Assembly: GCF_018122735.1 (NCBI RefSeq)
Contig: NZ_JAGRRD010000001.1
Span: 2,743,099 to 2,807,098 of the forward strand
Reading direction: 5' to 3'
Origin: Azoarcus sp. L1K30
GTDB lineage: Bacteria; Pseudomonadota; Gammaproteobacteria; Burkholderiales; Rhodocyclaceae
Length of the DNA: 64,000 nucleotides
How positions within the stretch are numbered: the first letter of the stretch is position 1; each line of letters opens with the position of its first letter. This document shows, piece after piece, positions 18,151 to 27,376 of this stretch. The notes under the pieces were generated by a model. That model did not search any database. It saw only the letters and a list, made by a program, of their open reading frames with translations, and was not told the DNA's origin. Position numbers and translations under genes: made by a program.

Positions 18151-19359
18151 TCAGCCGCAGCTCACCGAGGTGTTCACCTCGATCGCCATTGCCGTCGCCT
18201 CGCCACCGCCGATGCACAGGCTGGCCACGCCACGCTTGAGACCCTGCCGACGCAGCGCGCCGATCAGCGTCACCAGGATGCGGGCGCCGGACGCACCGAT
18301 CGGATGGCCCAGCGCGCATGCCCCGCCATTGACGTTGACCTTGTCGTGCGGCAGCTTCATTTCCTTCATCGCGGCCATCGTCACCACCGCGAACGCCTCG
18401 TTGATCTCCCACAGGTCGACGTCTTCCACCGCCCAGCCCGCCTTGGCCAGCACCTTCTGCATCGCCCCGACCGGCGCCGTCGTAAACCACGCCGGCTCCT
18501 GCGCATGGGTGGCATGGCCGATGATGGTGGCCAATGGCGCCAGACCAAGCTTGTCCGCGGTGGACTTGCGCATCAGCACCAGCGCCGCCGCGCCATCGGA
18601 GATCGAAGACGAATTCGCCGCGGTCACCGTGCCATCCTTGCGGAACGCAGGCTTGAGGCTGCCTATCTTGTCCAGTTGCGCCTTCAGCGGCTGCTCGTCC
18701 TTGTCCACCACGACATCGCCCTTGCGCCCGGCCACGGTCACCGGCGCCACCTCCCAGGTGAAGGCACCGCCATTGATCGCGTTCTGCGCACGTGTGGTGG
18801 AGACCACCGCAAATTCGTCCTGCGCCGCGCGGGTGAAGTCGAAGTGCGACGCGCAATCCTCGGCGAAGGTGCCCATCAGGCGCCCCCTGGTCTCTTTCGA
18901 GTAGCTGTCTTCGAGGCCGTCGAGGAACATGTGATCCAGCATCTGCCCGTGGCCGAGACGGTATCCACCGCGCGCCTTCGGCAACAGGTAGGGGGCGTTC
19001 GACATCGACTCCATGCCACCCGACACCATGATGTCGTTGGTGCCGGCCAGCAGCAGGTCGTGCGCCAGCATGGTGGCCTTCATGCCCGAACCGCACACCT
19101 TGTTGACCGTAGTGCAACCAGCCGACAGCGGCAGGCCCGCACCCAGCGACGCCTGGCGGGCGGGCGCCTGCCCCACCCCTGCGGGCAGCACGCAACCCAT
19201 GATGACTTCCTGCACCTGCTCCGGCGACAGACGTGCACGCTCGACCGCGGCCTTGATGGCAACGGCCCCCAGCTGCGGCCCGGTCAGGCCGGAAAGCTCG
19301 CCCTGAAAGCCCCCCATGGGGGTGCGGGCGACGGAAACGATAACGACGGGATCAGACAT
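18151..19359 (-). CDS. Acetyl-CoA C-acyltransferase (thiolase)
   Basis: A 402-residue thiolase. Cys89 in TVNKVCGSGMKA is the acyl-accepting residue. NEAFAVV and GGACALGHPIGASGAR supply the second active-site set. The ATG at 19359 has GGAGA upstream; in-frame ATGs further up are less likely. It cleaves or forms 3-ketoacyl-CoA, for example acetoacetyl-CoA at the end of leucine breakdown or in supply of PHB precursors. The gene lies 17 bases after the GNAT/carbonic anhydrase gene and so is in the same transcript. Confidence 0.92.
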   Translation of the reverse strand: MSDPVVIVSVARTPMGGFQGELSGLTGPQLGAVAIKAAVERARLSPEQVQEVIMGCVLPAGVGQAPARQASLGAGLPLSAGCTTVNKVCGSGMKATMLAHDLLLAGTNDIMVSGGMESMSNAPYLLPKARGGYRLGHGQMLDHMFLDGLEDSYSKETRGRLMGTFAEDCASHFDFTRAAQDEFAVVSTTRAQNAINGGAFTWEVAPVTVAGRKGDVVVDKDEQPLKAQLDKIGSLKPAFRKDGTVTAANSSSISDGAAALVLMRKSTADKLGLAPLATIIGHATHAQEPAWFTTAPVGAMQKVLAKAGWAVEDVDLWEINEAFAVVTMAAMKEMKLPHDKVNVNGGACALGHPIGASGARILVTLIGALRRQGLKRGVASLCIGGGEATAMAIEVNTSVSCG

Positions 19360-19376
19360 GCGATTCTCCATTGTGG

Positions 19377-20531
19377 TCAGTAAGTGCACTCTTTGCCGAG
19401 TGCTTCGAGCGCCGCGGCATAGCGCGGCATCAGGTCTTCGCTGCGGCTGACGTTAATCCCCAGATCACGAATCAGCCCATTCTTCAAACCGTAGATCCAG
19501 CCATGCACGGTCAGGCGCTGACCGCGCGCCCAGGCGTCCTGCACCACCACGGTCTGCACGACATTCACCACCTGCTCCATGACATTGAACTCGCACAGGC
19601 GATCATGACGCAGCGGCGCCGGCAAGCTGTCCACTGCCTGCTGATGCTTGACGTGCACATCCTGGACATGGCGCAGCCACAGATCGACGAGGCCTACGCG
19701 GTCGCGATTGAGCGCCGACTTCACGCCGCCACAGCCGTAATGGCCGACGACCATGATGTGCTTGACCTTGAGCACATCGACCGCGAACTGGATCACCGAG
19801 AGGCAGTTAAGGTCGGTGTGCACTACCACATTGGCCACATTGCGGTGAACGAACACCTCACCCGGCAGCAGGCCGACGATCTGGTTGGCCGGCACGCGCG
19901 AATCCGAGCAGCCGATCCAGAGATATTCCGGACTTTGCAGATGCGACAGCTTCTCGAAGAAACCCGGGTCGACCTGCTGCATCTGGCGCGCCCAGGCCAC
20001 ATTGAAGTCGAACAGGTGAAACAGGTTCTCGTTGTTCACTTCGGTCTCGGACCAGTTGTCGAGGTCGAGCGTCAGGAATACCGTGCCCTCGATTGGCGTC
20101 TGGTAATAGGCCGGGGCCTCGGTGAAGCCGAGTTCACGATACAGCTTCACCGCGATCCGCATCGCCGGCAGGGTGTCGAGCATCACCTTGCGGTAGCCCA
20201 GCGCCTTGGCCGCCTGAATCGCCGCCATCGCGAGCTGGCGCCCCACGCCAGCGCCCCGCATATCGGGCTCCACGTAGAGCCGTTTCATCTCGCACACACC
20301 TTCGGACAGCCGACGCACGCCCACGCAACCGGCCGGACGCTCATCGACCTCGGCATAGAACAGGCGTCCATTGGCAGCGCCGTACGCACCGGGCAGATTG
20401 GCAAGCTCATCGGCAAAGCCCTGAAAGCTCAGATCGACGCCCAGCCACGCCGCATAGTTGCGAAAGAACTGGCGCACATGGGCGAGTTCGGACGCATCGC
20501 TGGCGGTGATGTTGAGCAGGCGAACGCTCAT
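19377..20531 (-). CDS. Bifunctional GNAT N-acetyltransferase / beta-carbonic anhydrase fusion
   Basis: A 384-residue single reading frame. Residues about 1-160 are a GNAT domain (YVEPDMRGAGVGRQLAMAAI acetyl-CoA loop, MRIAVKLYRELGF). Residues about 180-384 are a beta-class carbonic anhydrase (GCSDSRVPANQI, HRNVANVV, VVGHYGCGGV: Cys, Asp, His and Cys zinc site complete). GAGGAG 8 bases upstream fixes the start at 20531. The linker contains NWSETEVNNENLFHLFDF, which resembles the normal N-terminus of a stand-alone carbonic anhydrase, so the fusion joins two otherwise complete proteins. Bicarbonate made here could serve the biotin-dependent methylcrotonyl-CoA carboxylase, since the cluster is of leucine/acyl-CoA type. 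Confidence 0.9.
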   Translation of the reverse strand: MSVRLLNITASDASELAHVRQFFRNYAAWLGVDLSFQGFADELANLPGAYGAANGRLFYAEVDERPAGCVGVRRLSEGVCEMKRLYVEPDMRGAGVGRQLAMAAIQAAKALGYRKVMLDTLPAMRIAVKLYRELGFTEAPAYYQTPIEGTVFLTLDLDNWSETEVNNENLFHLFDFNVAWARQMQQVDPGFFEKLSHLQSPEYLWIGCSDSRVPANQIVGLLPGEVFVHRNVANVVVHTDLNCLSVIQFAVDVLKVKHIMVVGHYGCGGVKSALNRDRVGLVDLWLRHVQDVHVKHQQAVDSLPAPLRHDRLCEFNVMEQVVNVVQTVVVQDAWARGQRLTVHGWIYGLKNGLIRDLGINVSRSEDLMPRYAAALEALGKECTY

Positions 20532-20586
20532 GCTTCGGTCTCCTCGTTGTCCTTGTTCCGACGACGGCACACTTGCCGCCCCGGCT

Positions 20587-21054
20587 TCAGGCGACGCCGT
20601 CCTTCTTTCCATGCATGGCGATGATGGTCTGCTGCATCACCGCACACAAGGTCCAGTTTTCGTCGCGCACCGCAAACACCTCGGCGCGCGTGATCAACAG
20701 CGTGCGCCCGGGCTTGATCACCTCGCCGCGCGCCACCAGACGCTGACCGTGGGCCGGCGCCACCAGGTTGAGCTTGTACTCGACCGTCAGCACGCTGGTG
20801 TCGTGCGGCGTCAGCGTGTTTGCCGCATAGCCCGCCGCCGAGTCGGCGATCATGCCCACCACCCCTCCATGGATATAACCGTGCTGCTGGGTGATCTCCG
20901 GCCGATGCGGCAGATGAATTTCCGCATAGCCCGGCTCCAGCTCGGCCAACTCCGCCCCGATCAGGCGCATGGCCTGCTGCATGTCGAAACTGGCTCGCAC
21001 CCGGGCGGCGTAGTCCGGGTCCTTGGGCTGAAACAGCGGCGGCTCGTGTCGCAT
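20587..21054 (-). CDS. PaaI-family hotdog thioesterase
   Basis: A 155-residue hotdog-fold protein with QQHGYIHGGVVGMIADSAAG, the PaaI/4HBT signature, and a second conserved strand TVEYKLNLVAP. It should hydrolyse an acyl- or aryl-CoA. AGGAGA precedes the ATG at 21054. It is the first gene of the minus-strand operon running through GNAT/carbonic anhydrase, thiolase and acyl-CoA dehydrogenase. A perfect 18-bp palindrome lies 34 bases upstream. Confidence 0.88.
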   Translation of the reverse strand: MRHEPPLFQPKDPDYAARVRASFDMQQAMRLIGAELAELEPGYAEIHLPHRPEITQQHGYIHGGVVGMIADSAAGYAANTLTPHDTSVLTVEYKLNLVAPAHGQRLVARGEVIKPGRTLLITRAEVFAVRDENWTLCAVMQQTIIAMHGKKDGVA

Positions 21055-21087
21055 GAGGTCTCCTGCTGGGGATGTTCTTTATTTGAC

Positions 21088-21105
21088 GTTTACGTTAACG
21101 TAAAC
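21088..21105. promoter_or_regulatory. 18-bp perfect palindrome, probable LiuR operator
   Basis: GTTTACGTTAACGTAAAC reads the same on both strands. It sits 34 bases upstream of the thioesterase start and between that gene and the gene for a LiuR-like MerR regulator. From memory, LiuR sites in proteobacteria are palindromes of this TTTACG/CGTAAA type. No second copy was seen upstream of the isovaleryl-CoA dehydrogenase in this window. Confidence 0.75.
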
Positions 21106-21144
21106 TAAATCACAAGAAAATCAAGTGTGGCCCCATCCGGGCGA

Positions 21145-21588
21145 TCAGGCGGTACTTGCGCTGTCGATATGCTTTACCAGTTCGGCCCGTGCCGCCGCCG
21201 CGCCCTCCGGGTTGTGACCAAGCAAGGCGTTGCACTGGCGTTCGAGACTGTCGATCTCGATCAGCACCGCCTCGATATCGATGCGCTGCTGCTCAAGTGC
21301 GGCGCGGCGCTGGGCCAGTACCTTGGTGAAGCGTTCGAGCTGGGGTGCGGAGTTGCGCACCCCACCGTACATGTCGAGCAGTTCGTTGATTTCGGCCAGT
21401 GACAGGCCGAGACGCTTGCCGCGCAGGATGAGTTTGAGCCGCGTACGATCGGACTTGGAATAGACGCGGGCGCGTCCGGTGCGCGCAGGCGCAAGCAGGC
21501 CCTGGTCTTCGTAAAAGCGGATTGCGCGCGGCGTGATATCGAACTCGCGCGCAAGGTCGGTGATGGTGTAGGTCTGTTCGCTGGCCAT
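21145..21588 (-). CDS. liuR: MerR-family regulator, LiuR-like
   Basis: A 147-residue MerR protein: YTITDLAREFDITPRAIRFYEDQGLL forms the winged helix (residues 7-32), then RKRLGLSLAEINELLDMY-like helices and a coiled-coil dimerisation region. There are no metal-binding cysteines near the C-terminus, so it is not a metal or redox sensor; LiuR-type regulators respond to branched-chain catabolic intermediates. The ATG at 21588 is preferred over 21639 because the DNA-binding domain then starts at the usual distance. Its gene is immediately upstream of the acyl-CoA cluster and its likely operator (21088-21105). It is divergent from an MBL hydrolase. Confidence 0.82.
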   Translation of the reverse strand: MASEQTYTITDLAREFDITPRAIRFYEDQGLLAPARTGRARVYSKSDRTRLKLILRGKRLGLSLAEINELLDMYGGVRNSAPQLERFTKVLAQRRAALEQQRIDIEAVLIEIDSLERQCNALLGHNPEGAAAARAELVKHIDSASTA

Positions 21589-21746
21589 ATTGAGCTGTCG
21601 AGGTTGCCGGCTCAGGGCATCGACCTGGACACGGTGCATGCGTTACAAGGATTGACAATCGCTTCAGTACTGCGGAAAAGTTAAGCAGATTCCGGGAATT
21701 TGGGCAACGTGCATATCGCCCGCCGGACACCCATTCGAGACACAAG

Positions 21747-22775
21747 ATGACAATTACCGACGAAATCGACTACCCCATCGACACCCTGCCCGCCCCCGGG
21801 ACAGCAGCTTCGGTGGCACCCGGCATCGCCTGGGTCCGCATGCCACTGCCGTTTGCACTGGACCACATCAACCTGTGGCTGCTGGACGACGGTGACGCCC
21901 TGACCGCAGTCGACACCGGTTTCGGCCTCGACCCGATCAAGACCCACTGGTCGCAGATCCTCGATGCCGACCCGCGCCCGCTGTCGCGCCTTATCGTGAC
22001 CCACTGCCATCCCGACCACCTCGGGCTGGCCACCTGGCTGTGTGCGCGCGACGGCGCCAGTCTGCACATGACCCAGGGAGAATTCCTCGGTGGGCACGCG
22101 CTATGGCATCAACAGCCAGGGTATTCCGTGATCGACATGATCGAGCAGTTCCGCCGCCACGGTCTCGACGCGGCCCGCCTCGACGCGCTCGCGGACCGCG
22201 GCAACGGATATCGCCGCGGCGTGCCGGAAATGCCGCAGCACTATCACCGCCTGTTTGCAGGCGACAGGCTCACTGTCGGCGCACACGAGTGGGAGGTCAT
22301 CGTCGGCTACGGCCATGCGCCGGAGCATGCCAGTCTGTACTGCGCGGCGCTCGGCGTCCTGATCTCGGGAGACATGCTGCTGCCACGCATCTCGACCAAT
22401 ATCAGTGTTTTTGCGGCGACTCCGGACGACGACCCACTGGGCTGGTTTCTCGATTCATTGCATCGCATCAATCACTTGCCCCGTAACACGCTCGTGCTAC
22501 CATCCCACGGCAAGCCTTTCCGGGGAATTCAGGCACGTGTCGCTCAGTTGGTCGAACATCACCGCGAACGCTGCGCCGCACTATTGGCTGAATGCACCAC
22601 CGCACGGAGCGCCGGCGAGTTGCTGGGTACGCTTTTTCCGCGCGAACTCGACACCCACCAGGTGATGTTTGCCATGGGTGAGGCAATCGCCCATATGAAC
22701 CATCTCGTGAAGCAGGGAGTGCTTCGCAGGGTGGAGGGAGAGGATGGAACGATCCGTTTCATCAAGACTGGCTGA
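21747..22775 (+). CDS. MBL-fold metallo-hydrolase
   Basis: A 342-residue metallo-beta-lactamase-fold protein. THCHPDHLG gives the HxHxDH metal site, GYGHAPEH and SGDMLLPRIS the further ligands, and LPSHGKPFRG the last. The C-terminal 80 residues look like the winged-helix extension seen in LACTB2-like hydrolases (DTHQVMFAMGEAIAHMNHLVKQG). Such enzymes are often thioesterases or lactonases; here the substrate is unknown. It lies 39 bases before phaC on the same strand, so cotranscription is possible, and it is divergent from liuR. Confidence 0.86.
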   Translation: MTITDEIDYPIDTLPAPGTAASVAPGIAWVRMPLPFALDHINLWLLDDGDALTAVDTGFGLDPIKTHWSQILDADPRPLSRLIVTHCHPDHLGLATWLCARDGASLHMTQGEFLGGHALWHQQPGYSVIDMIEQFRRHGLDAARLDALADRGNGYRRGVPEMPQHYHRLFAGDRLTVGAHEWEVIVGYGHAPEHASLYCAALGVLISGDMLLPRISTNISVFAATPDDDPLGWFLDSLHRINHLPRNTLVLPSHGKPFRGIQARVAQLVEHHRERCAALLAECTTARSAGELLGTLFPRELDTHQVMFAMGEAIAHMNHLVKQGVLRRVEGEDGTIRFIKTG

Positions 22776-22814
22776 ATGGTCCATCGGACCGTTCCAACAA
22801 GGAGCAAAAAGACA

Positions 22815-24635
22815 ATGGCCGCACCTAACGAGAATGCTCACACCGAGCTGCCGGACCCACAAGAAGTCGCAAAGACCTATGCAGAGGTCGCCAAGCGCGC
22901 TTCGCACCTGATCAGCGAGCACGTCCAGCGCCAGCTGAAGAAGGGCGTCTCCGCGCCAGCCGACGAGCTCGGCATCGCCCAGGCCTTCATGGACATGATG
23001 GCCAAGCTGCTGTCGAATCCGTACAAGCTCGCCCAGACGCAGATGAACCTGGTGTGGGACTACTTCTCCCTTTGGCAGCATTCAATGCTGCGTTTCGCCG
23101 GCATGAATGCCGCGCCGGTGGCCACACCCGAGCGTTCCGACAAACGCTTCAAGGACGAAGAGTGGCAGGAACACTTCATGTTCGATTTCGTGAAGCAGTC
23201 CTACCTCATCGCCGCCCGGCACATTCACGATACCGTGTGCTGTGTCGATGGTCTCGACGAACAATCGCAGAAGAAAGTCAACTTCTACACCCGTCAGTAC
23301 ATCGACGCCCTGTCGCCGTCCAATTTCGCCCTGACCAACCCGGAGGTCTTCCGCGAAACGGTCAAGAGCCACGGTCAGAACCTGATCAAGGGCCTCAACA
23401 ACCTGCTGCGCGACGTCGAGGATGGCGGCGGGCAGCTGCGTGTCAAGATGACCGACACTTCCGCCTTCGAGCTGGGCAAGAACGTTGCCACAACGCCGGG
23501 CAAAGTGGTATTCCAGACCGACATGATGCAGCTGCTGCAATACACGCCGAGCACCGACAAGGTCCTGAAGCGCCCGCTGCTGATCGTGCCGCCCTGGATC
23601 AACAAGTTCTATATCCTCGACCTGCGCGAGAAGAACTCCTACATCAAGTGGTGCGTCGACCAGGGACACACCGTATTCGTGATCTCCTGGGTCAACCCGG
23701 ACGAGCGTCAGGCCGAGAAGACCTTCGAGTCCTACGTCAAGGAAGGCATCCTCGCAGCGCTCGACGCCATCGAGCAGCAGACCGGCGAGAAGGAAATCAA
23801 CGCCGCGGGCTACTGTCTGGGCGGCACGCTGCTGGCCACTACGCTCGCCTACCTCGCGGGCAAGAAGCAGAAACGCATCGCCTCGGCGACCTTCTTCACC
23901 ACGATGACCGACTTTTCAGATCCGGGCGAACTGGGCGTCTTCATCGACGAGCAGCAGGTCTCCAGCCTGGAGAAGAAGATGTTCGAGCGTGGCTATCTCG
24001 AGGGCTCGGAGATGGCCGGCACCTTCAACATGCTGCGATCGAACGACCTGATCTGGTCCTTCGTGGTCAACAACTACCTGATGGGCAAGGATCCCTTCCC
24101 CTTCGACCTGCTGTACTGGAACTCCGACTCCACCCGCATGCCGGCCAAGATGCACAGTTTCTACCTGCGCGGCATGTACATGGAAAACCGCCTGGTGCAG
24201 CCCGGTGGCGTGGTCATCGACGGCGTGCCGATCGATCTGGGCAAGATCAAGGTGCCGTGCTATTTCATCTCCGCGATCGAAGACCACATCGCTCCGTGGA
24301 AGAGCACCTATGCCGGCTCGCTGAATTTCGGCGGTCCAGTGCGCTTCGTGCTTGGCGGCTCGGGTCACATCGCCGGCATCGTCAACCCGCCGGTCGCTAA
24401 CAAGTACGGTTACTGGGTCAACCCTGCGGCGAAGTCACCCGCCACCGCAGATGCCTGGTTCGAAGGCGCCAAGCAGCAGCCGGGCTCGTGGTGGACCGAC
24501 TGGCAGGCCTGGGTATCGAGCCATGACGGCGACCAGGTCGATGCGCGCGACCCGGCCAAGGGCAAGCTCAAGACCATCGAGGACGCCCCCGGCTCTTTCG
24601 TCAAGATGCGCCTCGACACCGCCAAGGCTGCCTGA
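22815..24635 (+). CDS. phaC: Class I poly(3-hydroxyalkanoate) synthase
   Basis: A 606-residue PhaC, the usual class I length. The lipase-like box GYCLGGT places the nucleophile at Cys334; ISAIEDHIAPW and GGSGHIAGIVNPP give the catalytic Asp and His. PNDERQ-like and KSTYAGS segments are also as in class I enzymes. It polymerises (R)-3-hydroxybutyryl-CoA on the surface of granules. AAGGAG 10 bases before the ATG at 22815 fixes the start. phaA, phaB and phasin genes are not adjacent, although a thiolase lies at 18.1-19.4 kb. A strong terminator follows. Confidence 0.96.
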   Translation: MAAPNENAHTELPDPQEVAKTYAEVAKRASHLISEHVQRQLKKGVSAPADELGIAQAFMDMMAKLLSNPYKLAQTQMNLVWDYFSLWQHSMLRFAGMNAAPVATPERSDKRFKDEEWQEHFMFDFVKQSYLIAARHIHDTVCCVDGLDEQSQKKVNFYTRQYIDALSPSNFALTNPEVFRETVKSHGQNLIKGLNNLLRDVEDGGGQLRVKMTDTSAFELGKNVATTPGKVVFQTDMMQLLQYTPSTDKVLKRPLLIVPPWINKFYILDLREKNSYIKWCVDQGHTVFVISWVNPDERQAEKTFESYVKEGILAALDAIEQQTGEKEINAAGYCLGGTLLATTLAYLAGKKQKRIASATFFTTMTDFSDPGELGVFIDEQQVSSLEKKMFERGYLEGSEMAGTFNMLRSNDLIWSFVVNNYLMGKDPFPFDLLYWNSDSTRMPAKMHSFYLRGMYMENRLVQPGGVVIDGVPIDLGKIKVPCYFISAIEDHIAPWKSTYAGSLNFGGPVRFVLGGSGHIAGIVNPPVANKYGYWVNPAAKSPATADAWFEGAKQQPGSWWTDWQAWVSSHDGDQVDARDPAKGKLKTIEDAPGSFVKMRLDTAKAA

Positions 24636-24660
24636 TCGCCGCATTTGGCGATGCTGTACA

Positions 24661-24693
24661 GGGGGAAGGGCTCGCCCTTCCCCCTTTTCTTTT
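24661..24693 (+). terminator. Rho-independent terminator after phaC
   Basis: A perfect stem GGGGGAAGGGC / GCCCTTCCCCC with a two-base centre (24661-24671 and 24674-24684) is followed by TTTTCTTTT. It lies 25 bases after the phaC stop and before the PIN gene. Confidence 0.92.
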
Positions 24694-24703
24694 CGGACCC
24701 CCG

Positions 24704-25144
24704 ATGACGGCCCCAAAGAACCTCGTCCTCGACACCAATACCGTGATGGCCCTATGGCATTTCAGGGATCCCGCGCTGCATGCACTGGACGATGCCATCC
24801 ATACCGGCGACCTGATCCTGTACAGCCGCGACGATGCACTCGAGGAGTATCGCCGGGTGCTCGCATATATGCAGTTCGGCATCAGCCCGGACCGGCAGGC
24901 TGAATTGCTCGACGCCTACCGCAGCCGTGTCATCGAGGCGCCGCCGCCGACCGCCGCCCCCCTGCTCTTACCCGCGTGCCGGGACCGTGACGATCAGAAG
25001 TTCCTCGAGATTGCCCGTGACGCAGGCGTCAGCCATCTGCTGACACGAGACAAGCTACTGCTCAAGCTCGCTCGTCACCGCATTTTGCGCGACCGCTTTG
25101 CGATCCTCACGCCGGAAAGATTCATCGCCGACGTACTGGCCTGA
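24704..25144 (+). CDS. PIN-domain protein (COG1569-like putative toxin)
   Basis: A 146-residue PIN-fold protein. VLDTNTVMALW, ALEEY, CRDRDDQKFLEIA and LLTRDKLLLKL supply the acidic metal-binding residues of the nuclease fold. It belongs to the putative toxin-antitoxin PIN family, but no antitoxin gene is seen on either side: phaC is upstream behind a terminator and the next gene is on the opposite strand. An orphan PIN nuclease, or a family member with a housekeeping role, is likely. The start at 24704 has only a weak ribosome-binding site. Confidence 0.82.
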   Translation: MTAPKNLVLDTNTVMALWHFRDPALHALDDAIHTGDLILYSRDDALEEYRRVLAYMQFGISPDRQAELLDAYRSRVIEAPPPTAAPLLLPACRDRDDQKFLEIARDAGVSHLLTRDKLLLKLARHRILRDRFAILTPERFIADVLA

Positions 25145-25148
25145 ACGC

Positions 25149-26003
25149 TCAATCGCCCGAGCGGCGCGCCAACCGCCGGCGCAAATTGGCAAGATAGTGC
25201 AAACCTTCGATGGCCCGATTGCCGTACCACGAGGCCATCTCGCCGTCGATCAGCGAAGCCGGCCGGGCTGCCAGCGATTCGACTTCGGCAACATGGCCGG
25301 CAGTGAAGCGATAGGGCTCTGAAGACAGGAAGACCCTATCCACGCCCTCCAGCCACGGCACAGACCATTCAAGTTCGGGATAGCGCGGCGCATCCTGCAC
25401 GGGAAGCGTGTGCCAGCCAACGGCCCTGAGCATGGCCGATATGTAGGTTGCCCGCGACACCGTCATCCAGGGCTGGCGCCAGATCAGGTAGAGCACCGAT
25501 TCCGGGGTGTGCTCGCGAGCGGCCGTATCGGCATCGGCAAGCGCTGCCCGCAATCGGTCCGCAAGTGCTGCGGCCTCCGCCTCGCGCGCGAAAATCCCCC
25601 CGAACAGTCGGTAGAGCTCTAAGTTGTCATGCGGCACACAGGGATGCGTCACGATCACGTGTGGCACGAATTCCGCCAACGCATCCACCGTCTCGCGCCG
25701 GTTCTCGTCGATGTTGACGATCAGGTGCGTTGGCGCCAACGCGCGCACGACGTCTATTTTCACGTCCTTAGTCCCACCCACCTTGCGCACCCTGCGCAAG
25801 GCGTCACGCGGATGAATGCAGAAACCGGTGCGCCCCACCAGTGCGTCGACCAGCCCCAGCGCGCACAGCAGCTCGGTCAGCGACGGCACCAGCGAGACGA
25901 TTCGAGGCACCGCAGTCACCGTGCGATGCACGTGTCCGACCGCATCGGTCAGGGGTGCAATGGCTGGCGAGGCGTGGGACGGCGTGGGTTTCGCGGGACT
26001 CAT
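25149..26003 (-). CDS. BtuF/FepB-like helical-backbone metal receptor protein without signal peptide
   Basis: A 284-residue protein with the cobalamin/siderophore-binding protein fold: RIVSLVPSLTELLCALGLVDALVGRTGFCIHP at the start, then VGGTKDVKIDVVRALAPTHLI and the bridging helix DNLELYRLFGGIFAREAEA. Periplasmic members carry a signal peptide or lipobox; none is visible here with the ATG at 26003, nor in the longer frame to 26177, and no ABC permease or ATPase is adjacent. It may be a cytoplasmic cobalamin-binding member, as annotated in many proteobacteria. It converges with the PIN gene with 4 bases between stops. Confidence 0.78.
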   Translation of the reverse strand: MSPAKPTPSHASPAIAPLTDAVGHVHRTVTAVPRIVSLVPSLTELLCALGLVDALVGRTGFCIHPRDALRRVRKVGGTKDVKIDVVRALAPTHLIVNIDENRRETVDALAEFVPHVIVTHPCVPHDNLELYRLFGGIFAREAEAAALADRLRAALADADTAAREHTPESVLYLIWRQPWMTVSRATYISAMLRAVGWHTLPVQDAPRYPELEWSVPWLEGVDRVFLSSEPYRFTAGHVAEVESLAARPASLIDGEMASWYGNRAIEGLHYLANLRRRLARRSGD

Positions 26004-26288
26004 GCGGCAGATGATAGCAAGCCTGAAGTCCGCCGCAATGCGATTGCGGGGTGCCATTGCCGCCTGAACCTTGATTGCATACCACGGCCGAATGCAATGG
26101 CGGGACAAATGGCGCATGCTCGTCACTTCGGGGTATCCCGAATAGCCAGGAACCCGGGTCTGTGCGATGGTGCACACTCTTCAAGCCCTGCTTGTCCGCC
26201 TGGGCCGGCCGTGGTTTCGTCCCGGCGGGTTGTCATACACTGAATGCAGTCTGTCATTCTTGCGTCAGTTACTCTGTTAGGAGATACC

Positions 26289-27257
26289 ATGAAAAAATTC
26301 ACCACTCTCGCTGCGGCACTCGCAATTGTCGGCTCCATGGGCATGGCGCCGGCGCATGCTCAACAGAAGTTCGTGACCATCGGTACGGGCGGCGTGACCG
26401 GCGTGTACTACGCCGCGGGCGGCGCGATCTGCCGCCTGATGAACAAGGACCGTGCCCAGCATGGCATTCGCTGCTCGGTCGAAAGCACGGGCGGCTCGGT
26501 CTACAACGTCAACACCATCAAGGCAGGTGAACTTGACTTCGGTGTCGCCCAGTCCGACGTCCAGTACAACGCCGTCAAGGGTCTGAACCAGTTCAAGGAT
26601 GGCGGCGCAGTGTCTGAATTGCGTGCAGTGTTCGGCCTCCACCCGGAGCCGCTGACCGTGCTCGCCCGCAAGGAAGCAGGCGTCACGAAGTTTGAGGACT
26701 TCAAGGGCAAGCGCTTCAATATCGGCAATCCGGGGTCGGGGCAGCGCGCGACCATGGATGTGTTGCTGCCGGCGATCGGCATGAAGACGTCCGACTTTTC
26801 GCTGACGTCGGAACTGAAGCCCGATGAACATGGTGCCGCGCTATGTGACAACAAGATCGACGGCTTTGCCTATGTCGTCGGCCATCCGGCCGCCAACATC
26901 CAGGATCCGACCACGACCTGCGGCGCCAAGCTGGTGCCGATCACAGGGCCGGGCGTGGACAAGCTGATCAAGGAATTCCCATACTACGCAGCAGTTACGA
27001 TCCCGGGCGGCATGTATGCGAACAACCCGGACCCGGTCAAGACCTTCGGTGTCGTCGCCACCTTCGTCACGTCGGCGAAAGTGTCGGATGACGTTGTCTA
27101 TACGATGGTCAAGTCGGTGTTCGAGAACTTCGAGGATTTCAAGAAACTGCATCCGGCATTCGCCAACCTTGACCCGAAGGGCATGATCAAGGACGGTCTG
27201 TCGGCGCCGCTGCACAATGGCGCAGTCAAGTACTACAAGGAAAAGGGCTGGATGTAA
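26289..27257 (+). CDS. TAXI-family TRAP transporter solute-binding protein
   Basis: A 322-residue periplasmic binding protein with a Sec signal peptide cleaved after AHA (residues about 1-24). [21 protein letters not shown] near the mature N-terminus and [14 protein letters not shown] are the TAXI signature. AGGAGA before the ATG at 26289 fixes the start. It delivers its ligand to the fused permease encoded 119 bases downstream. TAXI ligands known elsewhere include glutamate and 2-oxoglutarate; the ligand here is not predictable. Confidence 0.93.
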   Translation: MKKFTTLAAALAIVGSMGMAPAHAQQKFVTIGTGGVTGVYYAAGGAICRLMNKDRAQHGIRCSVESTGGSVYNVNTIKAGELDFGVAQSDVQYNAVKGLNQFKDGGAVSELRAVFGLHPEPLTVLARKEAGVTKFEDFKGKRFNIGNPGSGQRATMDVLLPAIGMKTSDFSLTSELKPDEHGAALCDNKIDGFAYVVGHPAANIQDPTTTCGAKLVPITGPGVDKLIKEFPYYAAVTIPGGMYANNPDPVKTFGVVATFVTSAKVSDDVVYTMVKSVFENFEDFKKLHPAFANLDPKGMIKDGLSAPLHNGAVKYYKEKGWM

Positions 27258-27376
27258 TCGGCTCTTCCCGGGGGCAGGCTGCGGCAACCGTGACCTGCCC
27301 CCGAATCACCCGCGGCAGCAAAGGCCAAAAGCACTCGCTCCGTTTGCGTATCACCTGAACCGGGGAGGCGCGGCGT

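Noticed and set aside
24704..25144. A complete toxin-antitoxin module
   Set aside because: Only the PIN protein is present; no antitoxin-like frame was found on either side.
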